The translations under genes and the position numbers were made by a program. Shown here in pieces: positions 9,252 through 17,395 of a stretch of 64,000 nt of DNA (position 1 is its first letter; each line of letters starts with the position of its first letter). Source of the DNA: Bacillus gaemokensis (lineage in GTDB: Bacteria > Bacillota > Bacilli > Bacillales > Bacillaceae_G). The stretch spans positions 228,970-292,969 of the forward strand of contig NZ_LTAQ01000023.1 in NCBI RefSeq assembly GCF_001590835.1, read 5' to 3'. The notes under the pieces are model-generated. The model made no database searches and was not told the origin of the DNA. It saw only the letters and a list, made by a program, of their open reading frames with translations.

Positions 9252-9674
9252 TTGACAAATTCATGCTCAAAGGAAGCAGTTATTTTATATAAGTTACACT
9301 TCCTCAATAAAGAAGTAAGTTCGAAGTTTGAAGGGTGTACGGGTATTAGTCAATCAAGGTTAGAACTGTTACACCAGCTATATCAAGTAGAAGAAATGAG
9401 TCAAAAAGCACTTCAAAAAGAAGTGAATATTGATAATGCGGCGATTACGCGGCACTTAAAGCAACTTGAAGCAAGTGGAATGATTACAAGACGTAAAAAC
9501 CCAGAGGATAACAGGGTAACGCTTGTTAGTCTAACAAAAGAGGGCCGAAATAAAATTCATGCCTTTCAAGAGGAAAAAGAGCGGTTTGCAGCTTCTGCGC
9601 TAAAAGATTTTAGTGAAGAAGAGCGAGATAACCTTTTAAATATGCTAAATCGCATTCAAGAAAATATAAAGTGA
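9252..9674 (+). CDS. MarR-family transcriptional regulator
   Basis: A 140-residue winged-helix regulator. The recognition helix region is QKEVNIDNAAITRHLKQLEA and the wing is SGMITRRKNPEDNRVTLVSLT, typical of MarR. The start is TTG at 9252, five bases after GGAGGGG. The only nearby ATG is out of frame. It heads an operon with a nitroreductase and a quinol-monooxygenase-like protein, an arrangement seen in electrophile- or quinone-responsive MarR systems. The palindrome at its own promoter implies autorepression. The inducer is unknown. Confidence 0.93.
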   Translation: MTNSCSKEAVILYKLHFLNKEVSSKFEGCTGISQSRLELLHQLYQVEEMSQKALQKEVNIDNAAITRHLKQLEASGMITRRKNPEDNRVTLVSLTKEGRNKIHAFQEEKERFAASALKDFSEEERDNLLNMLNRIQENIK

Positions 9675-9693
9675 AAAAAGGGAGATTACATCT

Positions 9694-10332
9694 ATGAATA
9701 ACTTACAAACAACAAATGATTTTACAGAAATTATTACAGGACGTCGTTCCATTCGTAAATATGACCCAACTGTGAAAATTAGTAAAGAAGAAATGACAGA
9801 AATTCTTACAGAGGCAACACTGGCACCGTCTTCCGTTAATATGCAACCATGGCGTTTTCTTATTATTGATAGTGAGGAAGGAAAAGCAACACTTGCGCCT
9901 CTTGCTAAATTCAATCAACTCCAAGTAGAAACATCAGCAGCAATGATCGCTGTATTTGGTGATTTACAAAACTTTGATAATGCCGAAGAGATTTATGGGA
10001 AAGCAGTCGAACTTGGCTATATGCCAGCTGAGGTGAAAGAAGATCAAATGGGGAAACTGTCAGCATATTTCTCGACAGTTCCACCAGAAGTGATGAAGGA
10101 TATCGTTTTAGTTGATGGTGGTCTTGCGTCTATGCAACTGATGCTGACAGCTCGCGCTCATGGATATGATACATGTCCAATTGGTGGTTTTGAGAAAGAC
10201 AAAATTGCAGAAGCTTTCGGTTTAGATAAAGATCGTTATGTACCAGTTATGTTAATTTCAATAGGAAAAGCAGCTGATAGTGGATACAAGTCAGTACGTT
10301 TACCGATTGACAAAATTGCCCAGTGGAAGTAA
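9694..10332 (+). CDS. Nitroreductase family protein (FMN-dependent)
   Basis: A 212-residue flavoprotein of the NAD(P)H nitroreductase family, similar in type to Bacillus YdgI/MhqN proteins. The FMN-binding N-terminal motif is GRRSIRKYD, followed by LAPSSVNMQPWRFL. It starts 19 bp after the marR stop, behind AAAGGGAG, so the two are cotranscribed. It probably reduces quinones or nitro compounds by two electrons and protects against electrophile stress. The substrate is inferred from family and context. Confidence 0.92.
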   Translation: MNNLQTTNDFTEIITGRRSIRKYDPTVKISKEEMTEILTEATLAPSSVNMQPWRFLIIDSEEGKATLAPLAKFNQLQVETSAAMIAVFGDLQNFDNAEEIYGKAVELGYMPAEVKEDQMGKLSAYFSTVPPEVMKDIVLVDGGLASMQLMLTARAHGYDTCPIGGFEKDKIAEAFGLDKDRYVPVMLISIGKAADSGYKSVRLPIDKIAQWK

Positions 10333-10416
10333 TCTTAGAAAGTCATAATGACTCTATGATCCGTTCTGTTGGTTTTTCTTCATAGATATAAGCTGAAAAT
10401 GAGAGGGGAAAGAACC

Positions 10417-10716
10417 ATGATTATTATCCATGCAGTATTTCAAGTAGCTCCAGCAAAACAACAAGCATTTTTAGAGGAGATTCAGCCGCTAATTAATGGT
10501 TCAAGAGAAGAAAAGGGAAATGTATCATATGATTTGTATAAGGATACTGAAAAAGAAAATGTCTATACAATGGTAGAAGTTTGGCAAGGTGCAGAAGCAG
10601 TTGCTAGCCATAATGCGAGTGAACATTTTACTTCTTTCGTTGAGAAAGCAAATCAGTTTTTAACTGCCCCACTAGATATTAAAGTTTTTGATGGGCAACC
10701 GGTAAATAGTAAATAA
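10417..10716 (+). CDS. Antibiotic-biosynthesis-monooxygenase (ABM) domain protein, YgiN-like
   Basis: A 99-residue single-domain ABM protein of the YgiN quinol monooxygenase type. Features are a start beta-strand IIIHAVFQVAPAKQQ, a central GNVSYDLYKD, VEVWQG, and the SEHFTSF helix. ATG 10417 is preceded by GAGGGGAAAG. An upstream in-frame ATG at 10369 is not. It is the third gene of the marR operon, and pairing with a nitroreductase suggests quinone redox chemistry. Confidence 0.87.
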   Translation: MIIIHAVFQVAPAKQQAFLEEIQPLINGSREEKGNVSYDLYKDTEKENVYTMVEVWQGAEAVASHNASEHFTSFVEKANQFLTAPLDIKVFDGQPVNSK

Positions 10717-10737
10717 GGATTTTTTACTATAATAAAT

Positions 10738-10780
10738 AAACCCTCGATTACTCCGGAAGGAAGTTGCCGAGGGTTTGTTT
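10738..10780. terminator. Convergent terminator
   Basis: The stem AAACCCTCG/CGAGGGTTT separates the end of the marR operon from the minus-strand DUF4129 gene. T-rich flanks on both sides suggest bidirectional use. Confidence 0.75.
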
Positions 10781-11901
10781 TATTTCTTCTTTTTTAACGT
10801 CTTTTGATAGGCGTAAAGTTTATTTACTTCTTCTTTAAATTGCCGGAAGAGTGCTGTATCTTCATGATCAGCATATCGTACGGCATTGTACGTTTCTATA
10901 ATTGTATTGAATTGAATAGAGACACCTTCTTCTTTTCGAATCCGCTCCATCCATGCATCAACGGTCTCACCGCGCATTCTGTTTAAAGGTGGTTTTAAAT
11001 TTTTTTCTAGTTTGAAAATCTCTTTTCGAATTGCATTTTTGGGTGGACGTGTTATTCGGTTTTGTTTTTGTAAAATACCTTCCTCTGCAATAATCGGGCT
11101 AGGGTTATAGAAAGTGATATTTCCTAAATGAAAGAATTTCCTTTTTTTGTAAAGTTTCCAAATCACAAATGCAGCAACGATTCCAATTAAAGCAACAGTA
11201 ACGGATTGAGCGACAAAGGGATCATAGTCTTTCCCAGGTGGTGGGGGAGGCTTACTTGGTACACCTATCTTATCTATCACATCTGTAACATTACTTGCAT
11301 TTGTGATAGATAATAAAAATTCAATAGAATAGCCAAAGCCAAGTGATATCCAGTATACAAGGTACGAGAGTACGATACGTATATACGGAATCAACGGGAA
11401 AAACAGGAGGCTAGCTGTTCCGATTGCTGTGATGGATAAAAAACGAACCAATTTTTGACCCTTATTATAACTTGTAATCCAAAGTGAGAGTAGAATAAAT
11501 AAAGCGAATAACCCTAGTACCCATATAGAAGGTAACTTCATAAAATGAAGAAAAAAGGAAACAATGAACCATAAAAAGGCACCTTGCATTTTATGATAGG
11601 GTGTCATATCATCTCTTACATGTACGATAAAAAAGAAAAATGGAAGTAAGATAGAGCTAACGATGGAAAAAATAGAAAATGTGTAGCAAAGTATAACTTG
11701 TAGAATGAATAGCATAATTAAAGCTGTTCGTTTAGTAACTTTTATTTTATTGATGAGAATGATGCAAATAAAACTAATGGTTAGAAAGAGTAGGATGTGA
11801 ACAATTTTCTCCTGCTCTGTTAACATGCAAAGAAGTAGTAGGAGAAGAAAGTCATTAACGTAATGGAGCCATGGTTTCAAGTTGTTCCACCATCCCTTCA
11901 T
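10780..11901 (-). CDS. Membrane protein with C-terminal DUF4129-like domain
   Basis: A 373-residue membrane protein. Several hydrophobic helices fill the first 200 residues, another lies near 230-255 (VTVALIGIVAAFVIW), and a soluble tail follows. The tail (RMRGETVDAWMERIRKEE then YNAVRYADHEDTALF) matches DUF4129. It overlaps the upstream DUF58 gene by 47 bp and is the last gene of a MoxR-DUF58-DUF4129 operon. Unlike TgpA/YebA-type partners, no transglutaminase domain is present, so it is a minimal version. The role is unknown and probably at the cell envelope. Confidence 0.78.
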   Translation of the reverse strand: MKGWWNNLKPWLHYVNDFLLLLLLCMLTEQEKIVHILLFLTISFICIILINKIKVTKRTALIMLFILQVILCYTFSIFSIVSSILLPFFFFIVHVRDDMTPYHKMQGAFLWFIVSFFLHFMKLPSIWVLGLFALFILLSLWITSYNKGQKLVRFLSITAIGTASLLFFPLIPYIRIVLSYLVYWISLGFGYSIEFLLSITNASNVTDVIDKIGVPSKPPPPPGKDYDPFVAQSVTVALIGIVAAFVIWKLYKKRKFFHLGNITFYNPSPIIAEEGILQKQNRITRPPKNAIRKEIFKLEKNLKPPLNRMRGETVDAWMERIRKEEGVSIQFNTIIETYNAVRYADHEDTALFRQFKEEVNKLYAYQKTLKKKK

Positions 11902-13018
11902 CAGTGATGAGATAAGTTTTTTGCCCCATATTTGGTAATTCTGCTTTTTTTACGCCAATAAAAAATAGGATTGAAGAACGTTCTTTTTTTCTATTCAAAT
12001 AGTGCAAGAAATTTTCACGGGGAAGCAATGTACTATCATCTGAAATTCGGGCAAGCTCTTCTAACGCTTTTGCATATTGTACGTGTCCGTCATTTAAGGC
12101 GAGATGTAAAGGACCTTCTTCTGTAAATATACTAACAAATAATTCAAAAGGAATATGTTTCTCCGTTGCAAATCGACATAAATACGTTGTATAAGAAATA
12201 AGATCTTCGATATTTTCTCGCCAGCCAAACCCACGGTCTGCTCCTAAGCAAAGAGATATTGTCCAGCTGTAATTTTTTATTGCTTCATATTGTTTTGCTT
12301 GTAAATTTTGCATTTTAGCGGATGCTTTCCAATGAATGCTTCGAAAGGATTCTCTTTCATATTGTTTTATACCTACAATAGAGGATTCATCATGAAAATA
12401 AGAAAAGTTTGTTTTATAAGTACCTATTGCTAATTGATGAATTTCTTGTAAACTTGCAAGACGTTTCAAAGTAGGGTAGACAATAATCTCAGTCTTTAAT
12501 TTATCTATAGTAGGTAGATGAACTTGAATAATATGAAATGGATCACCTAATATACATTCAAACTGTTCAATTTTAAAAACACCACGTTTTGTAGCAGTAA
12601 ATGATAGTTCCCATTGTTGCCCTGATTTTGCAGGTTGTGAAAAGCGAAAAGAAAATAAAGTTTTAGATATTTGCTCAACACCAGTAGTTGTATGTGGCAC
12701 TAAGGTTGGATTGATATGTAAAAAACAGGTTCCATTTACTAAAGGAAGTTTTGCTTTGTTTTGTAAGTGAATCGATAAAGTCCCCGTTTCATTAGGGAAT
12801 AAGCGTGTTGTTTGTTTTTTATTGATAATCCGAAAGTTTGTATCTATGTATGCGGTATAGCGATAAATAAAATAAGCAAATAAATAGTAAAACAAGAATG
12901 GAATAACTAAAAATGAATTCGTTACATAAAAGGCTAGAAATAGAGCTACTGGGATTGTTAATTTAATAATATGGTGTTGAAAAAATAATGGAACGGTTAC
13001 AATTCGTGTGTAATTCAT
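11855..13018 (-). CDS. DUF58 domain-containing protein
   Basis: A 387-residue protein with two N-terminal hydrophobic segments (about 15-50). It has the DUF58 signature in the second half, REY-type FRSIHWKASAKMQNLQAK, preceded by SSIVGIKQYERE. DUF58 proteins are regularly partnered with MoxR AAA+ ATPases. Its ATG overlaps the MoxR stop by 4 bp (ATGA), showing translational coupling. It is probably membrane-anchored with a vWA-like domain. The biochemical role is not established. Confidence 0.9.
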   Translation of the reverse strand: MNYTRIVTVPLFFQHHIIKLTIPVALFLAFYVTNSFLVIPFLFYYLFAYFIYRYTAYIDTNFRIINKKQTTRLFPNETGTLSIHLQNKAKLPLVNGTCFLHINPTLVPHTTTGVEQISKTLFSFRFSQPAKSGQQWELSFTATKRGVFKIEQFECILGDPFHIIQVHLPTIDKLKTEIIVYPTLKRLASLQEIHQLAIGTYKTNFSYFHDESSIVGIKQYERESFRSIHWKASAKMQNLQAKQYEAIKNYSWTISLCLGADRGFGWRENIEDLISYTTYLCRFATEKHIPFELFVSIFTEEGPLHLALNDGHVQYAKALEELARISDDSTLLPRENFLHYLNRKKERSSILFFIGVKKAELPNMGQKTYLITDEGMVEQLETMAPLR

Positions 13019-13944
13019 GATTGCTCAATCTCCACGGGAACGTCCACTTCAGTTAAAATATTTTCAATTACTTTTTGTTTTGTTGTGCGCAAAGCACCCT
13101 CCATTGATAAAATCAGACGATGTTTCCATACGTAAGGAAGCAAGAATTGTATATCTTCAGGTGTACAGTATTCACGATCATGTAAAAAGGCTAATGCTTG
13201 TATTGCTCTGACTAAAGTAAGTGTTGCACGTGGACTAACACCATTAGCAATATGATCATGGTTTCGTGTAGCATTGGCAAGCTGAATGATATAGTATTCT
13301 AGCGGTTCGGATACATGTACTTCTTTTACCTTTTGTTGTACTTGTAAAATATCTTCTAAGGAGATAACAGAACGAACGTTATCTAAAGGTTTGTTATTCC
13401 GGAAACGGCGCATCATTTTTAGTTCATCCTCTGGAGAAGGATAGCCAATTGAAATAGTCATTAAAAAACGATCCAGCTGTGCATCTGGAAGAGGGAAAGT
13501 CCCTTGGGATTCAATTGGATTTTGCGTCGCAATGACAAAAAAAGGTTTCGGAAGAAGGGTGGACTTTTTTTCGAGCGTTACTTGTCGCTCTTCCATGGCT
13601 TCTAATAAACTAGATTGTGTTCTAGGCATGGCGCGATTTATTTCATCAGCTAATAATATATTCGTCATGACTGGCCCAAATCTTAATTCAAATTCACTTG
13701 TTTTTGGATTGAAATATTCAATTCCTGTTACGTCACTCGGCAGTACATCGGGTGTGAATTGAACACGAGAAAACTCGCCACCAATACTCTTCGCAATTGT
13801 TTTAGCAAGTAATGTTTTCCCTGTTCCAGGTACATCCTCAAGTAGTACATGACCATCTGCAAGCAATGAAACAAGAAGTAAATCAATCACATTTTCCTTG
13901 CCGACAAAAACAGAACCTATATTTTCTTTTAATTTATTTATCAT
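13015..13944 (-). CDS. MoxR-family AAA+ ATPase
   Basis: A 309-residue ATPase with Walker A (EDVPGTGKT, about 36-44), Walker B (ILLADEIN), sensor region (FFVIATQNPIESQGTFPL) and the MoxR lid. MoxR proteins act as chaperone-like ATPases with vWA-type partners, here the DUF58 product. The start is the second ATG (13944): GAAGGG lies 9 bp from it but directly abuts the first ATG at 13953. It is the first gene of a three-gene operon. Confidence 0.93.
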   Translation of the reverse strand: MINKLKENIGSVFVGKENVIDLLLVSLLADGHVLLEDVPGTGKTLLAKTIAKSIGGEFSRVQFTPDVLPSDVTGIEYFNPKTSEFELRFGPVMTNILLADEINRAMPRTQSSLLEAMEERQVTLEKKSTLLPKPFFVIATQNPIESQGTFPLPDAQLDRFLMTISIGYPSPEDELKMMRRFRNNKPLDNVRSVISLEDILQVQQKVKEVHVSEPLEYYIIQLANATRNHDHIANGVSPRATLTLVRAIQALAFLHDREYCTPEDIQFLLPYVWKHRLILSMEGALRTTKQKVIENILTEVDVPVEIEQS

Positions 13945-14239
13945 ATGTATCATCCCTTCAATAGTAGAAACTAATATTTCTATATTTTAACAAATTATTC
14001 AGAAAATTTACATAGAATTTATTCAAAGAAGGCAATATTGGGATGTTTTCATTCAGTGTTCCTGGTACATTTCTTTTTGAGATCTTATCATGTGGTTTAA
14101 CTCAACTATAAAATTAAACTGAAGATTGTTTCATTTCTAGTAAAAGAATCGTTTTACTTTCTGTTTTTTCATTTTGAATAGTTTACTAATAAAAAGTTTA
14201 TTTCCATAGCATAAATGACAGGATAATAGCCTGTCATTT
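13945..14239. other. Intergenic, no gene seen
   Basis: An AT-rich stretch upstream of the moxR operon. It should hold that operon's promoter, but no clear boxes were picked out. Confidence 0.4.
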
Positions 14240-14244
14240 ATGCT
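14208..14244. repeat. Perfect 15-bp inverted repeat without T tail
   Basis: AGCATAAATGACAGG and its exact complement flank ATAATAG. Neither side has a run of T, so it is not a classical terminator. Its right arm contains the ATG of the small frame at 14240. Confidence 0.6.
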
Positions 14245-14416
14245 ACTTCTCTTCGCAATTACTATACCAGGAATGTATTCAATTTTCTTAGGGTCTTCAG
14301 CAGCTAAAATGCCAATTTTGATAAAAAGTACGATGGGGTTTGTTGGCTGTATGTATGTTTATATGGTTGTAAGATTACTTTGGAAAATCAAGAAGTTGAG
14401 AAAAGAGATTTTGTAA
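14240..14416 (+). CDS. Small membrane protein or fragment (58 aa)
   Basis: A 58-codon frame encodes two hydrophobic stretches, MLLLFAITIPGMYSIFLG and MGFVGCMYVYMVVRLLW, ending in a basic tail (KIKKLRKEIL). This is a plausible small membrane protein topology. There is no ribosome binding site before the ATG, which sits inside the right arm of an inverted repeat. It may therefore be the C-terminal remnant of a larger gene. The function is not recognised. Confidence 0.35.
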   Translation: MLLLFAITIPGMYSIFLGSSAAKMPILIKSTMGFVGCMYVYMVVRLLWKIKKLRKEIL

Positions 14417-14440
14417 TCAAGAAAAGCATTGAAGTTAGAA

Positions 14441-14470
14441 AAAAGTTGCTTGAAAAACAAGCAACTTTTT
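14441..14470. terminator. Bidirectional terminator
   Basis: AAAAGTTGCTT pairs with AAGCAACTTTT around a short loop, followed by T residues. It lies just beyond the end of the minus-strand zinc-ribbon gene. Confidence 0.8.
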
Positions 14471-14473
14471 TCA

Positions 14474-14719
14474 TTAGAAAGATTGATTTTGCGCAGGTTT
14501 AATAAATTGTTCTGGATTCTCAACAAGTCCACATACAGCACATTGCACCCTGTATGTAGGGCCTTGATATGCCATATGAAAAGCATTCATTGTTTCGTTT
14601 GTATATTCTTCTTCAATTTGTCCGGTTTGTGGATTTAGTTTTACTGGTTTTACTTGTTGCTCAAGAATATTAAAGCGAGAGCGATTAGTTTTACAACTTG
14701 GGCAAAGCATTGGTTCCAT
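14474..14719 (-). CDS. Small zinc-ribbon protein
   Basis: An 81-residue protein with two CxxC knuckles, MLCPSCKTNRSRF at the N-terminus and QCAVCGLVENPEQF near the end, spaced to bind one zinc ion. The start ATG (14719) follows GGAGGTG on the minus strand. The longer frame to 14770 has no such site. It is monocistronic. The function is unknown: such small ribbons may bind nucleic acid or a protein partner. Confidence 0.75.
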   Translation of the reverse strand: MEPMLCPSCKTNRSRFNILEQQVKPVKLNPQTGQIEEEYTNETMNAFHMAYQGPTYRVQCAVCGLVENPEQFIKPAQNQSF

Positions 14720-14898
14720 ATGTATACACCTCCATTTGTAGCATCTCTTTAACGCAGAAAATTTATGCAAAGATAATAAGTTACGATATAAAATTCATTT
14801 TAATTATACAATTTCTGTGAAAATTTTCTCAACACGAATAGGAAAATATTGCGCTTTAAAGTGTTTAAAATTCAGAAAAAATAAAATATAATCAATGT

Positions 14899-14977
14899 AT
14901 GAACTGGTTATGTCCAAACCAATCTCCTGTTTTATGCCAATATGTTTGAGACCGAGAAATCGGTCTTATTTTTTTTG
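14899..14977 (+). ncRNA. Candidate short transcript ending in a terminator
   Basis: TATAAT (14887-14892) with a weak TTTAAA 17 bp upstream precedes about 60 bases of non-coding text. That ends in the hairpin AGACCGA-GAAA-TCGGTCT followed by a T run (14949-14977). This promoter-to-terminator unit of about 80 nt has no reading frame. It could be a small RNA or only an unused terminator. Confidence 0.3.
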
Positions 14978-15057
14978 TTATTTATAATTGAAATGGAAAC
15001 AAGGTTTTCTTTGCTTCTTGTCGAATTTTTAGAAGGGGGTTTGAAAGGAGAATGAGA

Positions 15058-15441
15058 ATGAATTTTAAAATGAAATACGTCATTTTATATGTAGAGCAGT
15101 TTGAAGAATGTCTTCGATTTTATAAAGATATTTTATGCTTACCAATAAAAGGTGAACATGGTACATACATTGAATTTGATACTGGTGCAACTATTTTAGC
15201 GATGAATAGTAGAGAGGATGTACGAGAGTTAACAGGATTATCAATTCCAAAAGGTGCATCAGAATCCTCTAATTTTGAGCTTGGATTTGTTGTCGAGAAT
15301 GTTAACGAAACAATTTTGAGATTAAGAGAACAAGGTGTAAAGGTGTTAGTCGAACCAATAACGAAACCATGGGGACAAACGATTGCTTATGTGTCTGATC
15401 CAGATGGTAATTACATAGAAATTTGCAGCTCATTAGAGTAG
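15058..15441 (+). CDS. VOC family protein (glyoxalase/bleomycin-resistance fold)
   Basis: A 127-residue vicinal-oxygen-chelate protein: N-terminal strand KYVILYVEQFEECLRFYKDI, and C-terminal signature PWGQTIAYVSDPDGNYIEI with the metal-ligand glutamate. ATG 15058 has AAGGAG 7 bp upstream, while the earlier ATG at 15052 is too close to it. It is followed 14 bp later by an acetyltransferase, probably in the same transcript. The substrate is unknown. Confidence 0.88.
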   Translation: MNFKMKYVILYVEQFEECLRFYKDILCLPIKGEHGTYIEFDTGATILAMNSREDVRELTGLSIPKGASESSNFELGFVVENVNETILRLREQGVKVLVEPITKPWGQTIAYVSDPDGNYIEICSSLE

Positions 15442-15455
15442 AGGGAGAAACGAGG

Positions 15456-15998
15456 ATGGGGTTTCCTAATTTAGAAACAGAGCGTTTAGTACTACGAGAA
15501 CTCACATTATTGGATGCAGAAGCAATGTTTCGTTATTTTGAAAAGGAGTCAGTCATCCGCTATTTTGGTATGGACTCTTTTCAAGATATGGAACAAGTGA
15601 AACATACGATTCAAACTTTTAGAAAAAGGTATGAAGAGGGTAATGTTTTACGCTGGGGGATAGAGTTAAAAGGAACAAATCAATTAATCGGTACATGTGG
15701 ATTTCATTTAATGAATCAAAATCATAAGCGAGCTGAAATTGGTTATGAACTAGATGATACATATTGGGGAAAAGGGTATGCATCAGAGGCGTTACAAAAG
15801 ATCCTTACATATGGATTTGAAACACTAGAACTAATAAGAATCGCAGCAGTTGTTTATACAGAAAATGAAGCTTCGCATAAATTATTAAAAAAGGCTAGGT
15901 TTAAAGAAGAAGGATTACTTCGAAAATATATGATTCAAAATGGTGTTGCTCACGATACTGTAATATATTCATTGCTAGAAGAAGAATGGCAAAAGTAA
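15456..15998 (+). CDS. GNAT acetyltransferase, RimJ/RimL type
   Basis: A 180-residue N-acetyltransferase. It opens NLETERLVLRELTLLDAEAM and carries the acetyl-CoA loop in YWGKGYASEALQ plus NEASHKLLKKARFKEEG, typical of the ribosomal-protein-alanine acetyltransferase group. The ATG at 15456 follows AGGGAG. It is probably cotranscribed with the VOC gene upstream, and its end overlaps the start of a truncated uridine kinase frame. Protein N-termini or small amines are possible substrates. Confidence 0.9.
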   Translation: MGFPNLETERLVLRELTLLDAEAMFRYFEKESVIRYFGMDSFQDMEQVKHTIQTFRKRYEEGNVLRWGIELKGTNQLIGTCGFHLMNQNHKRAEIGYELDDTYWGKGYASEALQKILTYGFETLELIRIAAVVYTENEASHKLLKKARFKEEGLLRKYMIQNGVAHDTVIYSLLEEEWQK

Positions 15999-16120
15999 TG
16001 GGTTTGAATGAATTAATAAAAATTATTGCTGGCAATACAAGTAATCGGTTTATTTTAGGGATAGATGGTTTAAGTCGTTCAGGGAAAACAACGCTGGTAA
16101 AGCAGTTAAAAGGCGCATGA
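15986..16120 (+). pseudogene. 3'-truncated uridine kinase-like gene
   Basis: A 44-residue frame contains the P-loop of a uridine kinase-like protein, RFILGIDGLSRSGKTT. It stops at a TGA that lies inside a terminator stem. Family members have about 190-210 residues, so the rest has been deleted and replaced by a terminator. The frame overlaps the end of the acetyltransferase gene by 13 bp. It is not expected to be active. Confidence 0.75.
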
Positions 16121-16143
16121 ATAATTTTTTCATGCGTCTTTTT
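16112..16143 (+). terminator. Rho-independent terminator
   Basis: GGCGCATGA pairs with TCATGCGTC, followed by TTTTT. It contains the stop codon of the truncated kinase. Confidence 0.75.
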
Positions 16144-16247
16144 GTATTTTAAATAACTTATTGGAAACGATTAAAAATTCTATAAATATAGAAGGGAAAA
16201 TTTGATGTTTGTAGAATTTTAAAAATAACCAAATAAGGGGGGATAAG

Positions 16248-17291
16248 ATGGAAGTATTGAATTTGACCAGTAGAAAAAGGGAGACATATGACGTTCAAAT
16301 CAAGTATTCATTACTTTTTGAATGTGCGCTTGGGATTGCGGCGATTACTCATAAAAGACTTATTGATACGTTAGAGAAATCTCAAAGTGAGTGGGAAGAG
16401 ATTAGACAATCATTATCAGTGGAAATGCTGGAACATTTACATTTTGTAGAGAAGCATAATACGTGGAAAGCGTTGTTACAACTATTATATCAAGAAGATT
16501 TTACGGATTTACCTGAGTTTATTCAGTATGTAAATGCAATATCAGAAGAGGATTTAAAATGTGTATGTCTTCCGTTTGTAGGGTATAAATATCAAGAAAC
16601 AAGAAAGAAGGCAGCGATTGGAGAACAGGAAGCCATGCAGGAATTAAAAGAGATAACGAGTAATAATCGATTTTATCCCGCTTATATTGATTTCATATGT
16701 AAAGCGGACGTGAAGCTACTCAAAGAGCACCTTATTGCTGTTATGACCGGATGGTATGAAGTTGTGATTGAACCCGCAGCAGACAAACTGTTATGTATAT
16801 TACAACAAGACTATGAAACAAAATGTAAAATGAACGAAAAGATGCAGGCCGAAGAATTTGTGGAATGGGCGACAGGTGGCGTTACATATTTACCAGAACC
16901 AAGTGTACATCAGGTTCTTCTTATCCCGCAATATACGTATCGTCCTTGGAATATTGAAGCAGATATTGAGGATACAAAAGTATTTCATTATCCAATTGCG
17001 AATGAAAGCATAAACTCGGAAGACCCATATCAGCCAAACTACTTTTTAGTTCATAAGCATAAGGCATTGGGTGATGAAGCAAGATTACGCATTGTAAAAT
17101 TATTGTTCGAAAAAGATCGTACATTGCAGGAGATAACGGAACAATTAAAAATTGGAAAATCGACAATTCATCATCATTTGAAGATTCTTAGGTCAGCGAA
17201 ATTAGTCGATATTCAGGATTCTAAATATGTTTTGAAAAAGAAAGCAGTAGAGACTATATCGAAAGAGTTGGAACTTTATTTAAATCGTTGA
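16248..17291 (+). CDS. ArsR-family regulator with long N-terminal domain (DUF5937-like)
   Basis: A 347-residue protein whose last 80 residues are an ArsR winged helix: HKALGDEARLRIVKLLFEK, then LQEITEQLKIGKSTIHHHLK. The first 250 residues are a helical sensor-like region of the DUF5937 type. GGGGGG precedes the ATG. It lies 104 bp upstream of an MFS exporter in the same orientation, so it probably controls that transporter. No cysteine metal-sensing cluster is visible, so the ligand is probably not a classical thiophilic metal. Confidence 0.85.
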   Translation: MEVLNLTSRKRETYDVQIKYSLLFECALGIAAITHKRLIDTLEKSQSEWEEIRQSLSVEMLEHLHFVEKHNTWKALLQLLYQEDFTDLPEFIQYVNAISEEDLKCVCLPFVGYKYQETRKKAAIGEQEAMQELKEITSNNRFYPAYIDFICKADVKLLKEHLIAVMTGWYEVVIEPAADKLLCILQQDYETKCKMNEKMQAEEFVEWATGGVTYLPEPSVHQVLLIPQYTYRPWNIEADIEDTKVFHYPIANESINSEDPYQPNYFLVHKHKALGDEARLRIVKLLFEKDRTLQEITEQLKIGKSTIHHHLKILRSAKLVDIQDSKYVLKKKAVETISKELELYLNR

Positions 17292-17395
17292 GTATGAAAT
17301 TGTATTTGTACATCCAAGGGTAAAAGATAAAATGATTTTACCTTTATAGAACATGCACAGTAGGAGGGAAAATAAAAAAGAAAAGTTGGTGCGAA

